Shown: positions 39,901-51,900 of the stretch, one piece after another
How the letters are laid out: each line of letters begins with the position of its first letter
Position numbering within the stretch: position 1 is the stretch's first letter
Source: Patiria miniata
Lineage: Eukaryota; Echinodermata; Asteroidea; Valvatida; Asterinidae
Length of the DNA: 64,000 nucleotides
Direction: 5' to 3'
NCBI RefSeq assembly: GCF_015706575.1
Contig: NW_024037076.1
Span: forward strand, 19,286,898 to 19,350,897
The notes under the pieces: generated by a model
What the model saw: only the letters and a program-made list of their open reading frames with translations
Database searches by the model: none
Told to the model about the DNA's origin: nothing
Translations under genes and position numbers: made by a program

Positions 39901-42900
39901 GGGCTCTCCTGCAGTGTTAACAAGCAACCCGGTCACTGCTGCAAACCCAGCATTTGTTGCGTTCAGTGTGCTAGTCAGGGTTTCCAGACATTAATAGATG
40001 CCGTGCATGAATATACTTCTTGTATCATGTGCTTGAATTGGATACTGTAATTTCATTGGTCTAGAAAGGCCATGTGTCCAGTCTGTAAAAATAACCGATT
40101 ACTTCATATACATGTACACTGCATTCCATATAAGTGAACCTCATATACACTGCGTTCCATATAAATGAACCTCATATATAAGTAACTGTGCTGCATATAA
40201 ATTGTGCACACTTTATGCACCCTTTGGGCAGTGGCGTAACTAAGGTTAAACTTCTTGGGGGCACCTAGGGGTGCACCAGTTTTTCAAGGGGAGCACTGAA
40301 GGCAAGTGATATATTGTTTTTGTGCAATTCAAAATTTTATTCGGGGGGCATGTGTCAAGTGACACATTTTTTGGAAATTTCCATTTGTAGTTGGGCAAAT
40401 CCGTGAATGAGTGCAAGCGTTGACACGACGCACACGACGCACACGCGTTAACGACTGGTATTATCAGTGTGGGACATCACGAAACTACAATCCGCTAAAT
40501 GAGAATCATGTCCCCAATACTGATTTCGGGATTGTGCCACAAGAGGGCGCAATTCAGAATATGACTCGGCAACTTTTGAATTAAAATTGAGATGCAGAAT
40601 ATTGTGTTTTTTCAAAATATACAGCAATTTCATCAGGTTAGTTGTTGAGCACCCGCCTTTAGATTTTGAGAAATGTTGTTGCTTCAAACAAACAAAATGC
40701 ACAAATGGCAAAGGGTCCATTCTACCCTTAAATCAAGTTAAGAGCCCTTCAAAGGAACTGTGACATCAGCGTTCCTTTGTTACTGTGCCATCCCTGGTAC
40801 TTGCGCCTGGACTTGTGAGAAGGTACTTGTTATATACTTTTGACCCGATGGACTATTAAAGGGAATGTACATCATTGGCTTTTGCTGTAATTTTCAGAAA
40901 TGAACTATTTGAGGGGTTAGTATAATAGATCAAATATTGTTACACTGACATTTTTGTAGTTTGTGTTCGAAAAGGTTGGAAAAACCAAGAAAAACAAAAA
41001 TGTTCAAGTAGTCTGGTTCCCTGACTCCACAAAAGATAAAATGGATTAATTTATAGATGATGGAAAATTGTAAGGCAAAGGAACCAGTCTAGCTGGCCTG
41101 CACACGTTCATGAACATGTAACCAATACCAAACAAAATTTAGACTGAAAAAATTGTAAATTTGGAGCAGTAGTTGAAAAATAGTTAGGTTTTTCCAACGC
41201 TGGTCGGCCGACCACCATTGGAAATGTATACAAAAATACAATTTTCTTGAAAATGACTTCACACCAGGTGACATAATTTACAAGATGCTTGAGACTGTCA
41301 TTTACCAACATCCTGGTAAGGTATTTCGTAAAAACTTTCGTTTTATTTTTCGATGTTTGCAAATCATATTCCCTTTAACCTCAACACTGTCACAGATGAA
41401 TGTATACATTTGCATATATGTAATCCAGAAGTACATTCTCAATCTTTGGTCCAGAAGTTGAGAAGGCCAACAATCCGACACTAGAAGGCATCTCACCGGT
41501 CCCCCCAGATGGCGTCCCAACAGAAGGGGCGGAGCCAGCTCCTCCTGAGAGGGAGGAAGATGGGGAGAAGTCGACCTTTACGATACGGGGACAGGAGGTT
41601 TCGTACTTCAAACCAGATGCATATGTTGGGAAAGAGATGTCGACAGACGCACCGAGTCAAACTCTGGAGCTAAATTGGATGTAAGAATTTTGTTCCTCTT
41701 TAAAAAAAATAATCCAGCTTAAACATTTGCAGGTTTGCCTGGTGGAAAATGTTGAGTAAGGGCCGGTGATTCACTGTTGATTCAGTACATGACAGAAAGT
41801 CAGTGAGCAAAGTTCATGCAGGGATGTTGTCAGTGAGCAAAATTTTGGATTCATGATTTGAGCAGAAAACCCCTACACTGAAGAATGTCTGCCTCAGCTG
41901 ACATCCGCAACAGCACCTAAGTTCAGTTGGCAGGAAAAGCATGGAACATTAATGTTTAATTAAAAGGGGCACTTAAAATTTTAATGAAAAAGGTATGTCT
42001 TGTAGTTTTCATACATTTCAGAGGATATTTACACAAAATATGTCCAAGTGTAAAATTCATGTCCTGACCCTTTAAACCAAAACCGAGTGCACCTTGTTTT
42101 AAGCTGTAGTATGCATTTATTGCATGATTGTGATTAATATTGCCATGGTTTTTCGCAAATTTTGTTTGTGCTAGATATGGCTACCGTGGAAATGACTGTC
42201 GATGCAACATGTTTGTCATCGAAGGTGGCGTCCTAGCATACTTCATAGGAAAGGTGGTGGTTTTGTATAACACAGAGGAGCATACGCAGAGGCACTACAC
42301 ACTACATACTGCAGAAATCAAAAGGTAAATAACACAATCAATATATGTTGCTTCGTAGGCTCCCATCCTGCCAAAAGCAGGAGTGACAATTCTGGTTCCA
42401 AGTTTGGAATCAATTTGATTTGATTTTTGTACATATTGGCTTACATGATGCAATTTGAATGGTTTTCTGTGGTTGTTTCACAGTCTGGCCGTTCACAGTA
42501 GCAATGTTATCTTGGCTTCCGGGCAGATGGCTGGGCCAGAAGGTTCAAGTATACAGGTAAGATGCACAACAATATATATCCGATGCCAATGTGAATAAGG
42601 CATTCAAATTGGTACATGGGCGCTTGGGGCGAACAAGAAAGGATTTTATATTGCCACTTTCGAAAGCCCAGTTGACCGCGCGCACATACCGGTATGCACA
42701 CGTGTAGCGTGAAGTACACTTATTTTATTCTGAGTGTGAACAAAGCGATTGCGCGTTCGCGTGAGCGTTAGGTGTCGTCAGCAATGCGTTCGAATCTCTC
42801 TCCCAGTGGTCTCCCCCAATTCTTCCTTTCCTACTGTTAAAGATATAGTCCATCATTTGTAATTGGTGCATTTTGTTCGTTTGAAGCAAAAAAAGTGTTC

Positions 42901-45900
42901 AAAATCTAATGAAGGATACTGAACAACTAACCTGATGAAGTTTCAGCTCAGCTTCAGCTGTATATTCCGAGAAAAACAGCATTTTAGGATCTCAATTTCA
43001 AATCAAAAGTTGCTGAATCATGTTTTCAGTTGTTTTGAATTGCAGCTATACGCGATGTCGCGCACTGATCCGATGAATTATAGCAACCGCGTGCGTGTGC
43101 GTGGTGCCAATGCTTGTGCGTGCTTCGCCGAATAACAAAACGAACTACTAATTTAAATTTCCTATGGTGCATCTTAAGATGCACCGTTGGAAAGGCCTTC
43201 TTTCGTTGATTACCTCATAATGACAGCTTGCCAGAAAGAATAATTTCACAGGGAGTTTAGTCCACTTACTATCTTTCAACCAAGTATGTTTTTCAACAAT
43301 AATTACGCCAGTTACTTTTCGGATGGCTGCAAATGATGGACTATAGCTTTAAAGGGGGTATGTACTTATGCACGGAGCCCATATTTAGAACGCATACATA
43401 AACAAACAAATAATCTCAAATGATTCTTCAAAATAAAGATCACGGAATGTGATCCATGAAATGCCAGTGGAGGCTGAATTTCTATACTTTTTAGTGTTGA
43501 TAATGAACTTCAACTTGAATTTGAATTTTTTTGTTGGCAGGCCTGTATACATGTGTGGAGTGCAGAGACACTGGAGACCTTGTACGTGGCAGGAGAGGGT
43601 TACTTTGAGAAAGCTGTGCTGTGTCTGAGCTTCTGCAAAGAAGAGGTGCAAATCTCTAGCATTAACTGTGTTAACAACTTTCCCCTTCACAGCAGAAATA
43701 TTAAAAACACATATATTTTTAACTGTGGAAATTCATTGATAGCAATTACAGTAGCAATTACTTATTTAGATTAAATAATGGCAATTTTATTTCATTGATA
43801 GAATTTCTGGAAATTAAAGGAAAATATACATCAGTTATCCTTCACAACCAGCTCAATTTGAAACGTTCTATGAATTCAAAGTATTTGTTGTTTTTTATTT
43901 TGTTGAAACAGGCCCTCACTAAAGATATAACTTACAAGTCATTTTCACGTCAGTGTTGTAGTCAAGTCTAGTACAAGTCTGGTCACAAGTATTAAATCAC
44001 AAGTCAGTTTACTGGTCCAGACACAAGTAACTGGGAATGAACAACAACAAAGGAATGCCTTTGTCACATGTTTGTGACTTGATGAATGACTTGTGATTGA
44101 ATTGTGAGGACTTGTGAGGACTTGTGATTGACTTGTGAGGACTTGTGATTGACTTGTGGGGACTTGTGATTGACTTGTGAGGACTTGTGATGGACTTGTG
44201 ATTGACTTGTGAGGACTTGTGATTGACTTGTGATTGACTTGTGGGGACTTGTGAAGACTTGTGATTGACTTGTGACTGACTTGTGATTGACTTGTGACTG
44301 ACTTGTGAGGACTTGTGATTGACTTTGGGGACTTGTGATTGACTTATGACTGACTTGTGACTGACTTGTGATTGACTTGTGACTGACTTGTGAGGACTTG
44401 TGACTGACTTGTGAGGACTTGTGATTGACTTGAGGGGACTTGTGATTGACTTGTGATTGACTTGTGAGGACTTGTGATTGACTTGTGATTGACTTGTGAG
44501 GACTTGTGATTGACTTGTTGGGACTTGTGATTGACTTTTGGGGACTTGTGATTGACTTGTGGTTGACTTGTGATTGACTTGTGAGGACTTGTGATTGACT
44601 TGGGTGTAGACATTCAACTTTCTACTTCAGAATGGAAAAAAAAACACCAAAAGTTAGAGCCATTTGAACTGTTTATCTGATTTTGCACAGAAATACACTC
44701 TTTTGTATCCTCTTGTGCATTTACTGATATGAAAAATGTTTCTTTCTTTGTATATAGGATTATCTTGTAGCTGTTGATGACAGTGAAGAACACACCATGT
44801 CTGTGTGGCACAGCACGTCTGGAGAGAGACTTGCCGAGAAAATGGTGGGTTTTGATAATTGTTTAAAAAGTCACAAATCTGCCTTGTCCATCCCTGCTAA
44901 AAAAGTGCTGCAAAACAAAAAGCCATAGGGAGCATCATCTACAAACCCATTTAAGTGACATCCCCAAAGCATCTGTTTCATCCCATGTCTATTTCATTAC
45001 TTTTTCAGTTGCCATACACACCCACGCACTGTATGTGCAACATAGCTTATTTGGTCCAATAAACTTTTAACTGACCAAGCTCAGTCGATTGCAACCACAG
45101 TGGCAAGAACAGGCAGTGGCAAGAACAGGCGGTGTCAAGAAAGATTTTGTCCCGTAGGCGAGGAATAAAAAACAAAAACAAATGGGGTTGGCACCAGACT
45201 GACTCAAGTCAAGTCATTGACTCAAGTCACCGACTCTAGTCACTGACTCAAGTCATGGACTCAAGTCATTCACTGACTCTAGTCACTGACTTAAGTCATT
45301 AACTCAAGTCACTGACTCAAGTCATTAACTCAAGTCATTGACTCAAGTCGCCGACTCAAGTCACCGACTCTAGTCACTGACTTAAGTCATGGACTCAGGT
45401 CATTCACTGACTCTAGTCACTGACTTAAGTCATTAACTCAAGTCACTGACTCAAGTCATTAACTCAAGTCACTGACTCAAGTCATTAACTCAAGTCACTG
45501 ACTCAAGTCACCGACTCAAGTCACCGACTCAAGTCACCGACTCAAGTCACCGACTCTAGTCACTGACTCAAGTCACCGACTCAAGTCACCGACTCAAGTC
45601 ACCGACTCTAGTCACCGACTTAAGTCACTGACTCAAGTCACTGACTCAAGTCACTGACTCAAGTCACTGACTCAAGTCTCTCGACTCAAGTCACTGACTC
45701 AAGTCACTGACTCAAGTCTCTCGACTCAAAGCACTGCCTCAAGTCATTGACTCGATCAAGTCACTAACTCAAGTCATTGACTCGAGTCACTGACTCAAGT
45801 CACTGACTCAAGTCACTGACTCAAGTCACTGACTCAAGTCACTGACTCAAGTCACTGACTCAAGTCACTGACTCAAGTCTCTCGACTCAAAGCACTGCCT

Positions 45901-48900
45901 CAAGTCATTGACTCGATCAAGTCACTAACTCAAGTCACTGACTCAAGTCTCTTGACACAAAGCACTGCCTCAAGTCATTGACTCGATCGAGTCACTAACT
46001 CAAGTCACTGACTCGAGTCACTGACTGAAGTATCTTGACTCAAAGCACTGACTCAAGTCATTGACTCGATCGAGTCACTAACTCAAGTCACTGACTCAAG
46101 TCACTGACTCAAAGCAATGACTCAAAGCAGTGACTCAAAGCACTGCCTCAAGTCATTGACTCGATCGAGTCACTAACTCAAGTCACTGACTCAAGTCACT
46201 GACTCAAAGCAATGACTCAAGTCACTGACTCAAAGCACTGCCTCAAGTCATTGACTCGATCGAGTCACTAACTCAAGTCACTAACTCGAGTCATGGACTC
46301 AGGTGATTCATTGACTCAAGTCACTGACTCAAGTCACTGACTCAAGTCACTGACTCAAGTCACTGACTCAAGTCACGGACTCAAGTCTCTCGACTCAAAG
46401 CACTGCCTCAAGTCATTGACTCGATCAAGTCACTAACTCAAGTCATTGACTCGAGTCACTGACTCAAGTCTCTTGACACAAAGCACTGCCTCAAGTCATT
46501 GACTCGATCGAGTCACTAACTCAAGTCACTGACTCGAGTCACTGACTGAAGTATCTTGACTCAAAGCACTGACTCAAGTCATTGACTCGATCGAGTCACT
46601 AACTCAAGTCACTGACTCAAGTCACTGACTCAAAGCAATGACTCAAAGCAGTGACTCAAAGCACTGCCTCAAGTCATTGACTCGATCGAGTCACTAACTC
46701 AAGTCACTAACTGGAGTCACTGACTCAAGTCTTTTGACTCAAAGCACTGACTCAAGTCATTGACTCAATTGAGTCACTGACTCAAGTCATTGACTCGAGT
46801 CACTGACTCAAGTCCTAGAGCTCTGAGTTCAGTGTTCATACCTTGTTTCGGTTTGTAGCTTCTGACGGAAGTTGTTTGCCAGGTAGCCTTCCATCCCACC
46901 CACCCGCATCAGCTGGTCAGCATCGGCAAGGAACACCTGTGCTTCTGGAACCTGCAGAAAGAACCTTACACTATCGAGGAAACGATGATAGCTAACTACG
47001 AGGTCAGTGTGCGAGGAATATTATGTGTAACTGCAAGATGCCGCTGGCACAACTTGTTTCAGAGCCTGTTCCCATGCAATGATCAGAACTTTCATATATA
47101 AAATGTTGTTTTACAGGGATGTATTGTAATATAAGTCCTCCTGTTATTGACTGATTTCAAGATTTTTCAAAATTTAAATAGCAAGGTATTGTCACCATAC
47201 ATGGATACTTTTCCTTTACACCTCACATTTCTGGTAAAAAATATTAGAGTCTACCTACATTCATGTTCTTACAGCCAGCAACCGAAAAGCCACAATTCAA
47301 AGTATGGGTTGATTACCAGAGTGCATATGATTGGGAAAACTTGTTTCACACATTTCTTTGACAACCAACTGCATTAGTATGTGGGGGAAACTAGGAATTA
47401 AGATACTGAGATAAAATATTATAACAAATGGACGTGTTTATTTGCCACTCACCATTTACTTATTACATATCAAATCTCGTATTGATCACTCAATGGTTTC
47501 ATGACATTAGGCTATTTTGCAAAGTTCAGGTAACATGGCATACTTATATTGAGGCGACAGTGGCATAGTTTCTGCTTGATTTTAGCAATAATTTGCCATT
47601 GCAAGTGAATTTAAAGATATAGTCCATCATTTGTAATTTGTGCATTTTGTTCGTTTGAAGCAACAAAAGTGTTCAAAACCTAATGAAGGATACTGAACAA
47701 CTAACCTGATGAAGTTTCAGCTCAGCTTCAGCTGTATATTCCGAGAAAAACAGCATTCTAGGATCTCAATTTCAAATCAAAAGTTGCTGAATCATGTTTT
47801 GAATTGTTTTGAATTGCACCTATACGCGATGTCGAGCACTGATCCGACGAATTATAGCAACCATGCATGCCTGTGCGTTGTGCCAATGCTTGCGCGCGCT
47901 GCGCCAAATAACAAAACGAACTACTAATTTAAATTTTCCTACGGTGCGTCTTAAGACGCACTGTTGGAAAGGCCTTCTTTCGTGGATTACTTCAAAATGA
48001 TAGCTTGCCAGAAAGATTAATTTCACAGGGAGTTTAGTCCACTTACTATCTTTCAACCAAGTACGTTTTTCAACAATAATACGCCAGTTACTTTTTCGGA
48101 TGGCTGCAAATGATGGACTATAGCTTTAAAAGGTCAATTGAATTTCTACATCAGTTTTTTACAACAATAGTGTACTTAATCTGTGAGGAAATTTGTACTA
48201 AATGCTTAATTAATGTAAAAGAGGTTTCAGAAATTACAAATTAAATTCAGTAAATCGCTGTTACTTTTTTTTTATCCTCAGACCAAAATGAAAGCCAAAT
48301 ACATCATCTGCCTCACATTCCACCCCAACGGTGCCCTCCTGACGGGGGATTCAAACGGAACCATCTACCTGTGGCATAAAGACGGCAACACCATTGCTCA
48401 CAGCATAACTCATGCGCACGATGTAAGTATGTATGGGTTCTGTAAATGATGCATAAATGACACAGGAGTGCTTACTACATGTTTATTGCATACACACAGG
48501 GATGTTCAACCATGGCCCCAACATAGTTTCCCAACATAGGCAAGGGCGGATCCAGGGGGGGGGGGGGGCCAAAGGGGGCCATGGCCCCCCCCCCCAAAAA
48601 AAACCCGAAACCAATTGGTTTTTTTTATGTGATGTCGCAATAAAGGCAGGCAATGAGTACACCACCATCTTTTCCTCAAAAAACATTGGCTAAAGTGGTC
48701 AGAAATTGCCTCAGATCGCACCACAGAGCATCGAGAATCCAAAAAATTTTCGGGGCCCTTAAGCGGGCCCCGAACCCCACGCCGTAATTTTTTAACCCAC
48801 TTTTTGGGAGACACAATTTTTTTTTGGCCCCCCCCCCCAAAAAAAATTGTGTTCTGGATCCGCCCTTGCACATAGGTCCCCAACAAAGAGAGAAAAGTGC

Positions 48901-51900
48901 ATTTTTGCAATATAGGGCTCTCTCACTTATACCCATGTGATCTGGCCAACATCCGGGTACCGGAAAGTAAGCATCGCCATTGTAGTAGGCAAAGATTGTA
49001 AAGTGCCATGCACAGTAGAAGGTAGGCTGTGATGGATGGCAAAAACTGTGAGCAAACTGCAGAGCCAACACCCAGTGCTGGGTCGGCACGATTGTCACAA
49101 CTGTACATGGCACAGGTAGTGGCCATTATGCCATTTAGTAAAGAATTTGCAGTTATTTGACATGAGAATAAGCCATACTGTCTAGTTTACAGTGCTGGAT
49201 GTGGTTGCTATAAGTACTTGACTACTGCAATGGTGGCCGATCATGGGAACACTGGATAGTCACGTGGTACTTTGATGTCATACGATCAGAACCTATTGAA
49301 TGTAACTGCAGATGAGGTTCATGAAATCATGATGAGAATATTATCAGTTTAAGAAGAATTTGTTTTTAATTTTAATAGTGGATGTCCGAGGCATATCAAA
49401 GGTGATTTGAATCACCATAAATGGAACTTACATAGACTCAAGTCCTTGTTTTAAATTAAATAAAACAAACCTGAATTTGGTTTTCTAATTTGGTTTATCG
49501 TTAGGGTCCTGTGTTTTGGTTGATGTACGTCAAGAATGCACTGATCTCTGGAGGGCGTGACGGGATCATACAGACCTATTCCCTGAGCTCCAAGGGAACT
49601 GAATACACCGGGAAAATGCAGGTTTGTTGACATTCATTTTGTGGAGTTGAAATCGAGTCAATCACAGGTCAATCACCAGTTGGTCATATGTCCGATCACA
49701 ATTTACGTCACTGGTAACCATCGTAAAATTGTACGCACAAAGTCAATAGCTGTCTCCCGCCTGCCAATTGTTAGTATGATTCCAAATTCCTCTTTTCTTG
49801 AGAATGACAGCATACCAGTTGCAACAAGTATTATTTACTTTCAATCAAGTTGTTCGCAAGTGGTATCCAATACCTTTAACCAGTTCATGCCGGACGCCGT
49901 GATAACACGCACTGACTGTTTTTGTACCCAGGCACACTCACACTGCCCGATTAAGACATCAAGATTGCCTTGACTCGCCTTCTGGGTGACGTCTAAACAT
50001 GCTTATCCCTCGTGCATTTTGTACACGCACACAAAGTCTGTGTTGTCTGTGGAGGCGGACCGTGTGCTGACCGTTGTGTTGGCCATTGTGCACAGCCTAT
50101 TGTTGTACAATTTACACTCCAATGCACACCCCAGAGTATTGAAACATATGAGGTTTCGGAAAGAAATATCTTACAAATACTGTTGAAATCATTGTGGCGT
50201 TTGGCTGTATATCAGAAGTTGACTGGAAAATTTTGCCTTTTGTAAATTTCGAAATTTTAACCCAAAATTAACCCGGCGCGAAGTGGTTAAGCTGTACAGT
50301 GTGAGCCATAAACATTTTTGATGTTGCATTGTTAAGATATTAACTTTTTATTACTTTGTTTTATATCTCTTGCAGTTACCCAGTGTGGAAGGCGGCGTGC
50401 GCACTATCCAGATACATGGGAAGAAGATGTACGTCGGGACCACATTGAATTGCATCCTGAGTGCAAACATCAGCTTATCTGGGAGTGGCACCCCTGTTAT
50501 CACTGGAGCAACAATCAACAATGCGCCAATCACACAGGTGAAAAATCCAGGTTGTATGGACATTCGCATCAAATGTTAAGGTCCGTCTTGAAAGAATACT
50601 TGTTACAATAGGTGTCTCTCCACCCCAGGCCCCCCCCCCCCTCCCAAGAAGCTCTCAAGAATAATCAAGAGCGAAGCCTGGCACCGTCCGCTGCTGATGC
50701 ACAGGGTCCATCTCATTGTTGTCCTCCTTTCGTTGCTGAAATTCAAATCTTGAGTGCCGTCCTACCATTTGACCCAAATTGACTTGTCTTTCCAGGGTCA
50801 CTATGACGAGGTAAGGTGCATCGTCCCTCATCCGGCCAAAAACGGCCACTTCTTCACCGCTGCCTACGACGGCATCGTCTGCTTATACGACGCCGCTCTC
50901 CACAAAGCAATCTGGAAGTATGTGGTCAAGGGCATCAACACAACGTGCATGGACGTCAGTCCCGACGGAGAGGTCATCATATTAGGGGCCAAAGATGGAC
51001 AGTGAGTTTTCATGTCTACAGTGTTGTCTCTGGTTTTTTTCGTTGTGATGTGAGTTTTTGCTGTGCCCCAAATGTATTTCCAGTTTCCAAAACTAATTAG
51101 CTTTCCTCCAGGATTTAAACCCTGTCCCTGTACCATCTAAAACCACCCTGCCCGTTACACCCTTTACCACCTTCAACTAACCTAGCACTCTGTGGCTTCA
51201 TTGATGCAACACAATATAGTACAATGTAATACAAGTGCTAAAGGGTTGACGGCCTAATTTCATTAAGTGTAAATTTGAAGTTCCACCATGTGGAAGTAAA
51301 TCTGTTCCCCTGGTTCCCACCATTTCTTCTCAGATACTAACTCACAAAAGAGATTTACTTTCACATGTTGCTACAACGCGTTTTGCTCGACATCGAGCAG
51401 TACGCGCGACGCGCACGCCAATGTCCTTATAAGGTAACGAGTTGTGGAGGGGCATTCCGTATTATAGTCAGAGGGGTGTTTCGTAAAACATGAAGTAAAA
51501 TTGTTGAACAAAATGATTGGCAGTCTCTAGTTTTTGTCTTTTTTTGATTTTTTGACCAAAAAAAACCCAATTGTTTTTTGACCGAATAAATAAATATGTG
51601 TTCGGTCGGTATTAAACACTCCGTTTAAGACTGGTGGGAGTCTTGATGGAATTTTGTCAATTTTTGATTTATTTTGACTTTTTGGCCAAAAGGTATTTGT
51701 GAAAGGGTTTGGCTCGGGCCATTTTCGGTGGCCAGATCGACCCTTTGCCAGTAAACCGGCCAGGCACACATTTGTTTCCTAAGTATTATTGTGTGAGTTG
51801 GGGGTGAGATTTGTGGGGATTTTTTGTTCGGATTTCAGGATATTTAAAGAATGCCTCTGAAATTTGGACATTTTTTTGGTTGTGGTTGCTTTTTGAGGGT

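Noticed and set aside
44009-44617. 202-codon minus-strand open frame rich in Ser/Gln/Lys/His
   Set aside because: It lies wholly in the 10-11 bp minisatellite. Openness follows from the repeat unit lacking stops, and the sequence is repetitive in every frame.
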